DNA of 21,977 nucleotides from the NCBI RefSeq assembly GCF_002027545.1, contig NZ_MXAN01000054.1, positions 1 to 21,977 on the forward strand, read 5' to 3'. A program made the translations under genes and the position numbers. Shown one piece after another: positions 1 through 8,670 of this stretch (position 1 is the stretch's first letter; every line of letters begins with the position of its first letter). Source of the stretch: Moraxella lacunata. Lineage in GTDB: Bacteria > Pseudomonadota > Gammaproteobacteria > Pseudomonadales > Moraxellaceae. Below the pieces are notes generated by a model, which saw only the letters and a program-made list of their open reading frames with translations, was not told the DNA's origin and did no database searches.

Positions 1-38
1 TTGGGGTGCGGTTCAATCACGCCCTTATTTTTATTCAT

Positions 39-914
39 TTACCAGCCTTTGACCACACCGTCTTTAAATTGGTTTTTGGCTTCGGATTCCACTTCATCAG
101 ACTGATAGGCTTGAACGAAGTTTTTGATAGCGTCCGAGTCTTTGTTATCGGCACGGGCAACGATGATGTTCACATAAGGCGAATCTTTGTCTTCAACAAA
201 CACGCCGTCATTGGCGGTTAAGCCCACTTGACCGGCATAAGTGTTGTTCACCACCGCCAAATCCACGTCATCTAAGGCACGAGCGGCGACTGATGTATCC
301 ACTTCTTTGATTTCAAGTTTTTTGGGGTTTTCTACGATGTCAAGCGATGTTGAGAATAGGTTGGTGTTGTCTTTTAGCTTGATAAGCCCTTGTTTTTCAA
401 GCAAAATCAATGCACGAGCTAGGTTTGACGGGTCGTTTGGCACCGCCACGATAGCACCGTCTTTAAGCTCGCTTATGCTTTTGATTTTTTTAGAATAGCC
501 TGCCAGTGGATATACGAATGTATTGCCTACGATGACCAGATTATCCAGTTTTTTCTCTTGGCTGTCTTTGTCAAGATAGGGCTTGTGTTGCATGGCGTTG
601 GCGTCTAGGTCGCACTTGGAGACAGCGGTGTTGGGCAGGGCGTAGTCGTTAAACTCAACGTATTCTACCACCAAACCATATTTTTCTTTGGCGACTTTGG
701 CAGCCACTTCGGCAACTTTATGTTCAGGCCCGCTCATCACGCCCACTTTGATTTTGTTGGGGTCGCCAGCAGGGCAAGCGGTTGTGGTTGCCGTTGTGGT
801 TTGGGCGGTTGTGTCGGTTTTGGTTTCGGTTTGGGCAGGTTTGTCGCCACCACAGCCAACTAGGGCAATGCCTGATGCCAAGGCACACAGACCAAAAAAT
901 TTGTTTGCTTTCAT
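39..914 (-). CDS. metQ: Methionine ABC transporter substrate-binding lipoprotein MetQ
   Basis: This is the substrate-binding part of the D/L-methionine importer, anchored to the outer face of the inner membrane. The N-terminus has a lipoprotein signal peptide with lipobox LVGC, so Cys21 would be the lipidated first residue. A Thr/Ala/Gln-rich linker follows at about residues 24-46, and then an NlpA/MetQ-type domain beginning near KIKVGVMSGPEHKVAEV and running to the C-terminus. The length of 291 residues is slightly above the usual 270 or so because of the linker. The start has a weak GAG-type ribosome site about 8 bases upstream. The gene follows metN and metI on the same strand, which fixes the substrate as methionine with good confidence. 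A 310-bp gap and a terminator-like hairpin separate it from metI, so it may be expressed partly on its own, but I see no convincing promoter in the gap. Confidence 0.93.
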   Translation of the reverse strand: MKANKFFGLCALASGIALVGCGGDKPAQTETKTDTTAQTTTATTTACPAGDPNKIKVGVMSGPEHKVAEVAAKVAKEKYGLVVEYVEFNDYALPNTAVSKCDLDANAMQHKPYLDKDSQEKKLDNLVIVGNTFVYPLAGYSKKIKSISELKDGAIVAVPNDPSNLARALILLEKQGLIKLKDNTNLFSTSLDIVENPKKLEIKEVDTSVAARALDDVDLAVVNNTYAGQVGLTANDGVFVEDKDSPYVNIIVARADNKDSDAIKNFVQAYQSDEVESEAKNQFKDGVVKGW

Positions 915-971
915 AAGAGTTCTCTGTTTAAAAAGGAATGATATTTATCTGTTTGTCAATTTAAAATCATT

Positions 972-1098
972 GGGCTTCTTGCAAAACTTAGAATTAAAGA
1001 AAACCGTTCGTGGTGAGCTTGTCGAACCATGAAAAGGTTTTCTTTCACCCGAAGGCATAGCTTAGAGCGAACGGAAAACCTAGTATTGCAAGAAGTCT
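972..1098. repeat. MITE-like inverted-repeat element between metI and metQ
   Basis: A 127-bp segment is bounded by inverted repeats. CTTCTTGCAA at 975-984 matches TTGCAAGAAG at 1086-1095 perfectly, and the match extends to about 14 of 16 bases. It encloses one copy of the palindromic repeat family at 1004-1074. ATT occurs just outside both ends and could be a 3-bp target duplication, but that is too short to be convincing. The end sequence AGACTTCTTGCAA resembles terminal repeats of IS5-type elements, so a non-autonomous derivative is possible (inference). Confidence 0.5.
1004..1074. repeat. Palindromic intergenic repeat, copy 1 of 3
   Basis: Arms CCGTTCG (1004-1010) and CGAACGG (1068-1074) enclose a 57-bp core. 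The core contains GTGGTGAGCTTGTCGAACCA, which recurs near-identically at 9536-9555 and, in a diverged form, in the third copy at 19100-19165. The core can fold into a smaller hairpin. It is REP-like: short, intergenic, and without coding potential. It sits inside a larger inverted-repeat element here, unlike the other two copies. Confidence 0.75.
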
Positions 1099-1154
1099 AT
1101 TAAATTTATCAAATGACAAAATCATGACAACAATAAATTTTAGCATATTAAAGC

Positions 1155-1191
1155 AAAAAATTAGCCAAACTTCAATATGAATTTTGGCTAA
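1155..1191 (-). terminator. Rho-independent terminator after metI
   Basis: Stem TTAGCCAAA (1161-1169) pairs with TTTGGCTAA (1183-1191). After one mismatch an inner TTCA/TGAA stem continues around an ATA loop. On the minus strand the hairpin is followed directly by six T (1155-1160). It lies 34 bp past the metI stop and before metQ, so it may lower metQ expression relative to metNI, or metQ may have its own promoter. Confidence 0.65.
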
Positions 1192-1224
1192 AATTTTAAC
1201 AAAAGGTTATGCCATTTTGGCATA

Positions 1225-1914
1225 TCATCTGTGATCAAACCGCTCGGCAAGCATATCCCCCACTTTTTGGCATATCATGACAATCGCCACGATGATGACG
1301 GTCGCTATCCATTTGACATAGACCATGCCACGATGTTCGCCATAGCTGATAGCCAGATTGCCTAGACCGCCACCGCCGACCACACCTGCCATGGCTGAGT
1401 AGCCGATGAGCGAGACGAGCGTGAGCGTTATGGCGTTGATGAGTATGGGTAGGCTCTCGGGGAAGTAGTATTTTGTGATGATTTGCCAGTTGGTCGCCCC
1501 CATGGCGTGAGCCGATTCGGTCAAACCTGTGGGAATCTCGGCTAGGGCGTTGGCAGTAAGCCTTGCCACAAAAGGAATGGCGGTCATGGCAAGTGGCACA
1601 ATGGCGGCGGTCGTCCCCAGTGTTGTCCCCACAATCAGACGAGTAAAGGGCAACAAAATAATGAGCAAAATGATAAACGGCACCGACCGCCCCACGTTGA
1701 TAATCACGTCCAATATGGCAAATAAGGGCTTGTTTGTCAAAATCCGCCCCTTGCCCGTCAAAAACGCCAAAAACCCAAGCGGTAACCCCACCAGCACCGA
1801 TATGGCGGTAGAGACCAACCCCATATAGACCGTCTCGTAAGTGGACTTATAGACCATTTGCCACATTTGGGGGGTTAGCTCGCTCATAAAGCCTTGATAA
1901 ATCTCATGCCACAT
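1225..1914 (-). CDS. metI: Methionine ABC transporter permease MetI
   Basis: This is the inner-membrane permease of the methionine importer; two copies form the channel and each contacts a MetN subunit. The protein has 229 residues, close to the usual 217 or so, and about five hydrophobic segments. The first is near residues 23-52, before FLTGKGR. The cytoplasmic coupling (EAA) loop is visible as [20 protein letters not shown] followed by [11 protein letters not shown]. The conserved [10 protein letters not shown] segment lies near the C-terminus. The start codon overlaps the end of metN by 11 bp, which implies translational coupling in a metN-metI operon. Nothing in the sequence looks damaged. 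Confidence 0.94.
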   Translation of the reverse strand: MWHEIYQGFMSELTPQMWQMVYKSTYETVYMGLVSTAISVLVGLPLGFLAFLTGKGRILTNKPLFAILDVIINVGRSVPFIILLIILLPFTRLIVGTTLGTTAAIVPLAMTAIPFVARLTANALAEIPTGLTESAHAMGATNWQIITKYYFPESLPILINAITLTLVSLIGYSAMAGVVGGGGLGNLAISYGEHRGMVYVKWIATVIIVAIVMICQKVGDMLAERFDHR

Positions 1915-2950
1915 AGCCTAACACCTCAAATCCAACATGATGTTCTGTAAAAAACGCCAACGCCTCCACGCACGCCGTCCGCTCGCCAATCATTTGGCTA
2001 ATGGTTACGCCAAACTTGACACCGCCCACATAGTCCATTTGTGAAGTCAAAATGTTAAACGCCACGCCAAATCGCCGTGTCGCCTCCGAAAAAAGCGGAC
2101 TGTCCACCGTTTTGCCACTAAATTCAAAGCGTATCACAGGATAAGTGCCGTCCGTCTCATGGGCGTGCAGGCGTGCCAAAAATTCATCAGGCAAGCTCAC
2201 ATGAAAAGTCGCCTTGATAAAGTCATGAGCAAGCTCGGTTTGGGGATTGGCAAAAATCTGCCCCACCGTGCCTTGCTCCACCAACACACCCTTGTCAATG
2301 ACCGCCACTTTATCACAAATGCGTTTGACCACGTCCATTTCGTGCGTGATGAGCAGTATGGTAATGCCAAGTTCGTTGTTGATTTTTTTTAACAAATCCA
2401 AAATCGCCCCTGTCGTGGCAGGGTCTAAGGCACTGGTTGCCTCATCGCAGAGCAAAACTTTTGGGTCGGTTGCCAACGCTCGGGCAATGGCGACACGCTG
2501 TTTTTGACCGCCTGATAAGCTAGACGGATAGGCGTGATGACGCTCGGATAAGCCCACGAGTTCAAGCAAGGAGCTTACCTTTTGTTTGATGACGTGTTTG
2601 GGTGTGTCAGACAGTTCAAGGCTTAAGGCAACATTGTCAAACACCGTGCGAGATGAGAGCAGGTTAAACTGCTGAAAAATCATGCCGATATGACGGCGAG
2701 CCTTGATAAGGGCGGTGTTGTCTAGGCTCATCAAGTCCACACCGTCCACAAAAACGTGTCCTGTCGTGGGGCGTTCTAGGAGATTGACACAGCGAATGAG
2801 CGTGGATTTGCCCGCTCCGCTGGCTCCAATCACACCAAAAATCTCGCCCTTTGCCACCGTCAAATCGGTCGGTTGTAGGGCGGTAAAGGTTGTGGGTTTG
2901 CCGTCTTTTTTTATGGCGAAAGTTTTGCTGACGCCTTGTAATCTTATCAT
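1904..2950 (-). CDS. metN: Methionine ABC transporter ATP-binding protein MetN
   Basis: This is the cytoplasmic ATPase that powers methionine import. It has 348 residues, typical of MetN with its C-terminal regulatory domain. Visible motifs are Walker [10 protein letters not shown] at residues 42-50, the Q-loop around FQQFNLL, signature LSGGQKQR at 145-152, Walker [10 protein letters not shown] with D169 and E170, and the switch His in LLITHEMD. Residues from about 265 to 348 form the NIL (ACT-like) domain, which in this family binds methionine and inhibits transport when the cell is replete. It is the first gene of the operon, and its stop region overlaps metI. Confidence 0.95.
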   Translation of the reverse strand: MIRLQGVSKTFAIKKDGKPTTFTALQPTDLTVAKGEIFGVIGASGAGKSTLIRCVNLLERPTTGHVFVDGVDLMSLDNTALIKARRHIGMIFQQFNLLSSRTVFDNVALSLELSDTPKHVIKQKVSSLLELVGLSERHHAYPSSLSGGQKQRVAIARALATDPKVLLCDEATSALDPATTGAILDLLKKINNELGITILLITHEMDVVKRICDKVAVIDKGVLVEQGTVGQIFANPQTELAHDFIKATFHVSLPDEFLARLHAHETDGTYPVIRFEFSGKTVDSPLFSEATRRFGVAFNILTSQMDYVGGVKFGVTISQMIGERTACVEALAFFTEHHVGFEVLGYVA

Positions 2951-2976
2951 AATGGGTAAATTTGGGGAAATTGGTT

Positions 2977-2985
2977 ATTATAGCA
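2977..2985 (-). promoter_or_regulatory. Extended -10 promoter for metNIQ
   Basis: Read on the minus strand the site is TGCTATAAT, a perfect -10 with the TGN extension. No good -35 stands 17 bp upstream, which is usual for extended -10 promoters. Transcription would start near 2970, leaving a leader of only about 20 bases before the metN ATG. That leaves no room for a SAM riboswitch. I saw no clear MetJ-type operator. Confidence 0.6.
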
Positions 2986-3014
2986 TGGATTGGGCGGGTG
3001 TTATGGCAAAAATT

Positions 3015-3251
3015 GATGAATTAGCAGGGCAATCGCACTATATTTAATTTTTAGCAAATAAAATTATGTTTTTAAAGAAATTGGTAATTTTTAGACATAA
3101 ATTATTTAAAAACTCACCAAACCAATTACACTTTGAATAATTTATTAAAAATATATTTAGATAAAATTAACTATAAATACTAAATCTGCTTGATTTTTAA
3201 TCAATTTTATGTAAAATTTTGTAGTGCAATTGCCCTAGATGAATTAGCAGG
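3015..3251. repeat. 211-bp MITE-like element with flanking 14-bp direct repeat
   Basis: AGGGCAATCGCACTATA at 3026-3042 is inverted as TGTAGTGCAATTGCCCT at 3220-3236, matching at 15 of 17 positions. The segment between is very AT-rich and non-coding. The sequence GATGAATTAGCAGG stands perfectly at both borders (3015-3028 and 3238-3251), as expected for a target-site duplication of about 11-14 bp; its last three bases overlap the left inverted repeat. The length and lack of genes suit a non-autonomous transposable element. The left end lies about 30 bp from the metN -10, so insertion may have replaced the upstream promoter region. Confidence 0.6.
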
Positions 3252-3744
3252 TTAGCGATGATAATTTGTCAATATCAAAACATCAATAACACCTGTCAAA
3301 AAATAAAGTTTTTGCACAGCGAATTGTCCAAAAATTACCCAAAATCAACACTTCTCCCCACAATTACGCACAACCACGACAGTTGCAACAATGGCGTAAC
3401 ATTTTTAAAATTTCTAGGGTAAAGCACGCACAAGACTGCCGATGACTTTACATTTTGTGGCTATCACACACCCCAAAAATCCCCTATCATACACCCATCG
3501 CCAACGAGAAAATACCAAATGAATGCTTGATATCTGTTGGACCAAGATGATAAGCATGAATGACGTAGCGTGGTTGGTGTCGTGGGTAAAGCCAATTTTG
3601 GACGATTTTAATGATGATTTGTTAGGTTTATTTTAGTTTAAATAAGACATGACAACATCAACATTAAAATGAAAATAGAGTTTCACTTTACCTTAAATCA
3701 GTAAATAACCAAGTAACAAATCCATCTTTAATAAGGAATTCATC
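3252..3744. other. Gene-free stretch upstream of the glycine-zipper gene
   Basis: About 490 bp with no convincing gene on either strand. It must hold the promoter of the gene at 3745, but I find no -35/-10 pair good enough to name. A clear ribosome site AAGGA lies at 3733-3737. A 29-codon open frame at 3547-3636 has no ribosome site and was rejected. The stretch may contain decayed sequence linked to the adjacent element. Confidence 0.4.
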
Positions 3745-4260
3745 ATGAGTAACTATGACAATATCGATCGTGACGTTGTAAAAAATATGTCTGACGAAGC
3801 AAAAGCAGACCTAAACGCTGACCCAATCACAGGTGAGCCAGGCTCACATCCAGTGGGTACAGCCGTTGGTGGTCTTGGCGGTGCAGCTGCAGGTGCAGCC
3901 ATCGGTGCCTTAGCAGGTCCACTAGGGGCGTTGATTGGCGGGGCTGTGGGTGCAGTCGTTGGTGGTGGTGCAGGCAGTGCCGCAGGTGAAGCCTTTGACC
4001 CAACCATCGAAGAAGCTTACTGGCGTGCTCACTATGCCACATCGCCAAGCTATGTAGCAGGCTATGATTATGACCGTGACTACCTACCTGCTTATGCCGT
4101 AGGTTATGCCAACCGTCCACGCTACCCTGCTGACGCTCGTTTTGAAGATTATGAGAGTGATTTGGAGCGTTCATGGAATGAAGTTAAAGGCGAATCACGT
4201 CTGGCGTGGGAACAAGCCAAACTTGCTGCTCGTGATGCATGGTATCGTGTGAAGTACTAA
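3745..4260 (+). CDS. Conserved hypothetical protein with glycine-zipper segment
   Basis: A 171-residue protein of a family found in many proteobacteria and, as far as I know, without an assigned function. The N-terminal 36 residues are polar and contain the family-like ITGEPGSHPVG motif. Residues 37-83 are a long Gly/Ala-rich glycine-zipper segment able to pair helices in a membrane or self-associate. The C-terminal half is rich in Tyr, Asp and Arg (EEAYWRAHYATSPSYVAGYD) and ends in a charged helix with W, R and E at about 136-170. There is no signal peptide. The start has a good AAGGA site 7 bases upstream. The gene stands alone between a 490-bp gap and a strong terminator, so it is monocistronic. 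Relatives are often described as stress- or envelope-associated, but that is only a suggestion here. Confidence 0.85.
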   Translation: MSNYDNIDRDVVKNMSDEAKADLNADPITGEPGSHPVGTAVGGLGGAAAGAAIGALAGPLGALIGGAVGAVVGGGAGSAAGEAFDPTIEEAYWRAHYATSPSYVAGYDYDRDYLPAYAVGYANRPRYPADARFEDYESDLERSWNEVKGESRLAWEQAKLAARDAWYRVKY

Positions 4261-4321
4261 TAAGTACTAAATAAACAGAAGTTAAATTTGCCTGATTAAT
4301 TTTAATTGGGTTCATAAAATA

Positions 4322-4357
4322 AACCACCTAAATATTCTATATTTGGGTGGTTTTTTT
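4322..4357 (+). terminator. Rho-independent terminator after the glycine-zipper gene
   Basis: AACCACC at 4322-4328 pairs with GGTGGTT at 4346-4352. The stem continues with an A/T-rich part to about 13 bp around the loop TTCTA, followed by a run of T to 4357. It isolates this gene from uvrA, which starts 108 bp later. Confidence 0.88.
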
Positions 4358-4464
4358 GTGCTGTTTTATCATTGTAAATTTTGGTTATTGCCATTTCAAA
4401 TTTTAAAAACACCCCCATTATATAAACCCACATTTATCAAAATATTAAGCAAATAAGGCACATC

Positions 4465-7329
4465 ATGGCACACGAATACATCAGTATCAAAGGGGCAAAA
4501 ACCCACAACCTAAAAGACATCAACGTGGACATTCCACGAGATAAGTTGGTCGTGATTACGGGTTTGTCAGGTTCGGGCAAATCATCGCTGGCTTTTGATA
4601 CGCTCTACGCCGAAGGGCAAAGACGTTATGTGGAGAGCCTGTCTGCTTATGCTCGCCAGTTTTTATCACAAATGGAAAAGCCTGACGTGGATAGCATAGA
4701 AGGCTTATCCCCTGCCATTGCCATTGAACAAAAATCAACCAACCACAACCCCCGCTCCACCGTCGGTACGATTACCGAAGTGTATGATTATTTGCGTTTG
4801 CTGTTCGCTCGTGTCGGCACGCCCCATTGTCCTGAACACGGCTTGCCCATGGTCGCCCAAACGGTGAGCGAAATGGTGGACGACATTCTTGCCAAACCTG
4901 ACGGCACTCGGCTCATGCTCCTTGCCCCTGTCGTGCGTGAGCGTAAGGGCGAGCATATTGCCCTGTTGGAGAGCTTACAGGCACAGGGCTTTACCAAAGT
5001 TCGCATTGACGGGGTGGTCTATGACATGGACGAGCTACCCACGCTTGCCAAAACGCACAAGCATACCATAGACGTGGTGGTGGATAGGTTTAAGGTGCGA
5101 GATGATTTGGGTAACCGTGTGGCGGAGAGCTTGGAGACCACGTTACGGCTAGGCTCGGACATTGCCATTTTGCACGATATGGACGATGAGAGCGAGACCG
5201 TGCTATCCGCCAAGCACTCTTGTCCTGCCTGCGATAGAGCGGTGAGTGAGTTGGAGCCACGCCTGTTTAGTTTTAACAACCCTGCTGGGGCGTGTCCGTC
5301 TTGTGATGGGCTTGGCAAACGCCAGTATTTTTCTGCCGAGCGTATCGTTACCGAACCTGCCAAGTCCTTAAATCAAGGGGCGATACACGGTTGGGACAAA
5401 CGCCATGCTTATTATTTTGGGCTACTGACCACCGTTTGCACGCATTTTGGCATTGACATGGATAAGCCGTGGCAAGACTTAACCAAAAAAGAGCAAACCA
5501 TTATCCTAAACGGTTCGGGCAAAGAAAAACTGACCTTTAATTTTACCGATGAACGGGGGCGTAAAACGACCAAAACCGTGCCATTTGAAGGGATTTTGCC
5601 CTACCTAGAACGCCGTTATCACAGCACCACTAGCAACATCGTGCGAGATGAGTTAGCCCAATATTTATCTGACACGACTTGCAACGTGTGTAACGGCGTT
5701 CGCCTAAACGACATCGCCCGTAACGTCAAAGTGGACGGACGGGGCGTGGGCGACATCATTGCCCTGCCGATAGGGCAAGCGTGGCAGTATTATGAAAACC
5801 TACACATCGGCGGACATAAAGGCGAAGTGGCGGATAAGATTTTTAAAGAAATCCGTGAACGTTTGGGCTTTTTGACCAAAGTGGGGCTAGAATATTTGAC
5901 CCTTGCCCGCTCTGCCGAGACCTTATCGGGCGGGGAAGCCCAGCGTATCCGTCTGGCAAGCCAAATCGGGGCGGGACTAATGGGGGTCATGTATGTGCTA
6001 GATGAGCCGTCCATTGGCTTGCACCAACGAGACAATGACCGCCTGTTATCCACGCTCACGCACTTACGAGACCTAGGCAATACCGTCATTGTCGTGGAGC
6101 ATGACGAAGATGCCATTCGCACCGCTGACCACATCATTGACATTGGCGTGGGGGCAGGCGTGCATGGCGGACGGGTGATTGCCACAGGAACGGCGGACGA
6201 GATTGCAGGTAACGATAATTCATTAACAGGGCAATATTTATCGGGCAAAAAACGCATTGAGATTCCCAAAATCCGCCACAGTGCCAAGACAGGCGAGATA
6301 AAAAAAGGCAAAAAAACCGTAACCGAGCCTTTGTATATCCGCCTAGACGGAGCCAAGGGCAATAATTTAAAAAATGTAAACCTACAAATCCCAATCGGCG
6401 TGATGACCTGTATCACAGGCGTATCAGGCTCTGGCAAATCCACGCTCATTAACCGCACGCTCATGCCACTGTCCGCCACGCACCTAAATAACGCAACCAC
6501 GCTTGTGCCTGAGCCGTATGACAAAATCACGGGGCTTGAACACCTTGATAAAATGGTGGACATAGACCAGTCGCCAATCGGTCGCACACCACGCTCCAAC
6601 CCTGCCACTTATACGGGCGTGTTTACGCTCATCAGAGACCTATTTACCCAAACCCCCGAAGCTCGGGCAAGGGGCTATAAGGCGGGGCGGTTTAGCTTTA
6701 ATGTCAAGGGCGGTCGCTGTGAAGCCTGTCAAGGAGACGGCATGATAAAGGTGGAAATGCACTTTTTGCCAGACATGTATGTGCCGTGCGACGTCTGTGC
6801 AGGCAGTCGCTACAATCGTGAGACCCTAGAAGTCCACTACAAGGACAAATCCATCTCGGACGTGCTTGCCATGACGGTAGAGGACGCATTGGTGTTTTTT
6901 GAAGCAATTCCTGCCATTCATCGCAAATTAGAAGCTCTTATGCAAGTAGGTTTGGGCTACATTCAGCTTGGGCAATCCGCCACAACCCTATCAGGGGGCG
7001 AAGCCCAAAGGGTCAAACTTGCCAAAGAGCTTGCCAAACGAGACACAGGGCAGACGCTTTATATCCTAGATGAGCCGACCACAGGACTGCATTTTGAAGA
7101 CATTGCCAAACTGCTTGACATTTTGCACGCCCTGCGTGATAAGGGCAACACGGTGGTGGTCATTGAGCATAATTTGGACGTCATCAAGACCGCTGACCAT
7201 ATCGTCGATTTGGGTTATGAAGGCGGTTCGGGTGGGGGCGAGATTGTCGCCACAGGCACGCCCGAACAGGTGGCACAAGACGAAAAATCGCATACAGGGC
7301 GGTTTTTGAAACCGATATTGGAGAAGTAA
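4465..7329 (+). CDS. uvrA: Excinuclease ABC subunit A (UvrA)
   Basis: UvrA is the damage-recognition ATPase of nucleotide excision repair: a dimer scans DNA, loads UvrB and leaves. The 954 residues are close to the E. coli length of 940. Two ABC modules are complete. The first has Walker A GLSGSGKS at 33-40, signature LSGGEAQR from 487 and Walker B LDEP with D513 and E514. The second has Walker A GVSGSGKS at 652-659, signature LSGGEAQR from 842 and Walker B with D869 and E870. The first zinc module has Cys253, 256, 277 and 280, and the second has Cys752, 755, 775 and 778; the second is the one needed for damage-specific binding. I saw no SOS box (CTGT-N8-ACAG) in the 108 bp upstream, so LexA-type control is not evident. 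The gene looks intact. Confidence 0.97.
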   Translation: MAHEYISIKGAKTHNLKDINVDIPRDKLVVITGLSGSGKSSLAFDTLYAEGQRRYVESLSAYARQFLSQMEKPDVDSIEGLSPAIAIEQKSTNHNPRSTVGTITEVYDYLRLLFARVGTPHCPEHGLPMVAQTVSEMVDDILAKPDGTRLMLLAPVVRERKGEHIALLESLQAQGFTKVRIDGVVYDMDELPTLAKTHKHTIDVVVDRFKVRDDLGNRVAESLETTLRLGSDIAILHDMDDESETVLSAKHSCPACDRAVSELEPRLFSFNNPAGACPSCDGLGKRQYFSAERIVTEPAKSLNQGAIHGWDKRHAYYFGLLTTVCTHFGIDMDKPWQDLTKKEQTIILNGSGKEKLTFNFTDERGRKTTKTVPFEGILPYLERRYHSTTSNIVRDELAQYLSDTTCNVCNGVRLNDIARNVKVDGRGVGDIIALPIGQAWQYYENLHIGGHKGEVADKIFKEIRERLGFLTKVGLEYLTLARSAETLSGGEAQRIRLASQIGAGLMGVMYVLDEPSIGLHQRDNDRLLSTLTHLRDLGNTVIVVEHDEDAIRTADHIIDIGVGAGVHGGRVIATGTADEIAGNDNSLTGQYLSGKKRIEIPKIRHSAKTGEIKKGKKTVTEPLYIRLDGAKGNNLKNVNLQIPIGVMTCITGVSGSGKSTLINRTLMPLSATHLNNATTLVPEPYDKITGLEHLDKMVDIDQSPIGRTPRSNPATYTGVFTLIRDLFTQTPEARARGYKAGRFSFNVKGGRCEACQGDGMIKVEMHFLPDMYVPCDVCAGSRYNRETLEVHYKDKSISDVLAMTVEDALVFFEAIPAIHRKLEALMQVGLGYIQLGQSATTLSGGEAQRVKLAKELAKRDTGQTLYILDEPTTGLHFEDIAKLLDILHALRDKGNTVVVIEHNLDVIKTADHIVDLGYEGGSGGGEIVATGTPEQVAQDEKSHTGRFLKPILEK

Positions 7330-7388
7330 GAAATAAAGAGTAAAAGCCCTGCTGACCGAAAGTGGGGCGAATTGCATTGGAGATAACG

Positions 7389-8531
7389 ATGGATTTTAGA
7401 TATACAAGTGATGAGTTTGAGCAAATTAAGCCATTTTTAAAAGATTTATTTAACCAATGTAAAGATGATGGGAATTTTAATAAATATAAAAATATTCTAT
7501 CTGCTTTTATTGATGTATTAAACTTTTCTAATGAATTCCTTAAAGACATTGACGATTATATTAATACAAAAGAAGTTGTTTATTGTGTATCTCAAAGATA
7601 TATTTCTTTACAAACTAAACTGGCTAAACTTCAAACTTTAATTGATGATGATGTATTTGGAGAAACAAATAGAATAGAAAAACTAAAACACGATATTATT
7701 GGCGACTTTTTCATAATCAACTATGAATGTTTGTATTGGTATATATTTTATAAATATGAAAATATTAATCATTCTGCATACAATAAATGCAAGTCAATTG
7801 TGCAAATATTTGAGCAAAATATTTCTGTTTTTGAACAAGGAGTGGCTTTTGATTTTGTTAAAATAGCTACAAATACCCCAAAGTTTGCTTATGATAAATA
7901 TATGCAACACAATGGAGATATTTCTCAAAAATTAAGTAATTTAGGTGGTTTTATAAATGAAATAGAAAACAATAATTTAAAATGTGAAAACTTAAAGTCA
8001 GAAATAAAAAACATAGAAAACAGCCTACAAAATCAACGCCAAGAATTTAATTTTATTGGCTTATCAAATGCTTTTCAAAAAATGAAAGATGATAAAAGTA
8101 AAGAATTGATAAAAGAAAAAAGATTTAATTGTTTTTTAATGACAATTATTATGATTTCTCTAATTTTAAAGATTGTTTGGTCTTTGAAGCAAGTTGGATT
8201 GGGAGAACTTAATTTAAATATTTTGATAATAGTAATCACATCTTTTATTGTTTTTATTGGTATTTTGCTCTACTTTTTTAGAATATCACTATACAATATA
8301 AAAGCTATTCAATCACAGATTTTACAATTGGATTTACGATTATCTTTATGTCAATTTATTCACAACTATGCAACTGACAGCAAAGAAATGCGTGAAAATA
8401 TGAAAGAGAGTTTGGAGCGGTTTGAAAGTGTGATTTTTGCCCCAATTGTGGCAACTGATGACAAAATTCCAACCACACTAGATGGTATGGACCAATTAGG
8501 AAAATTGATTGATATGGTCAAAAAACCGTAG
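7389..8531 (+). CDS. Unrecognised AT-rich membrane protein with coiled coil
   Basis: I do not recognise this 380-residue protein. The ATG at 7389 is preferred over an in-frame GTG at 7362 because GGAGA (7379-7383) stands 5 bases before it. Residues 1-180 are helical and soluble-looking, rich in Lys, Asn, Asp, Phe and Tyr. Residues about 180-245 form a probable coiled coil. Two membrane helices follow at about 247-265 and 276-297, separated by a short loop. The last 80 residues are charged and end in VKKP. There is no signal peptide, so both ends are probably cytoplasmic. The gene is much richer in A and T than uvrA just upstream, and its codons are skewed to A/T endings, which suggests acquisition by transfer. 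A lone two-helix, coiled-coil protein could be a membrane effector or a structural factor, but no motif decides this. Confidence 0.75.
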   Translation: MDFRYTSDEFEQIKPFLKDLFNQCKDDGNFNKYKNILSAFIDVLNFSNEFLKDIDDYINTKEVVYCVSQRYISLQTKLAKLQTLIDDDVFGETNRIEKLKHDIIGDFFIINYECLYWYIFYKYENINHSAYNKCKSIVQIFEQNISVFEQGVAFDFVKIATNTPKFAYDKYMQHNGDISQKLSNLGGFINEIENNNLKCENLKSEIKNIENSLQNQRQEFNFIGLSNAFQKMKDDKSKELIKEKRFNCFLMTIIMISLILKIVWSLKQVGLGELNLNILIIVITSFIVFIGILLYFFRISLYNIKAIQSQILQLDLRLSLCQFIHNYATDSKEMRENMKESLERFESVIFAPIVATDDKIPTTLDGMDQLGKLIDMVKKP

Positions 8532-8545
8532 TGTATGGCAAAAGC

Positions 8546-8562
8546 AGTGCGTGTTACGCACT
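8546..8562. repeat. Short GTGCGT/ACGCAC hairpin
   Basis: AGTGCGT (8546-8552) pairs with ACGCACT (8556-8562) around the loop GTT, 15 bp after the stop of the preceding gene. Only three T follow, so it is at best a weak terminator. A very similar hairpin, GGTGCGT-ACC-ACGCACC, occurs at 19205-19221 after rluC, so this may be a small repeat family placed at gene ends. Confidence 0.45.
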
Positions 8563-8670
8563 TTACGCACACTTTGGGGTGGGTGGCTGAGAAATTTTTT
8601 TAAAAACCCCCTAGCATTTTTTTGCTAAAATTGATTAAAGTCAAAATCTATTAAAATACTTAGGAATGCG

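Noticed and set aside
2951..3014. SAM riboswitch upstream of metN
   Set aside because: The likely transcription start leaves a leader of only about 20 bases.
3547..3636. A 29-codon frame upstream of the glycine-zipper gene
   Set aside because: No ribosome site, no neighbour it would be coupled to, and short enough to arise by chance.
4361..4464. SOS box in front of uvrA
   Set aside because: No CTGT-N8-ACAG or close variant was found.
5790..6608. A 272-codon open frame antisense to uvrA, and several long ones antisense to rne
   Set aside because: They are shadows of GC-rich codons in clearly real genes, with no ribosome sites or recognisable motifs.
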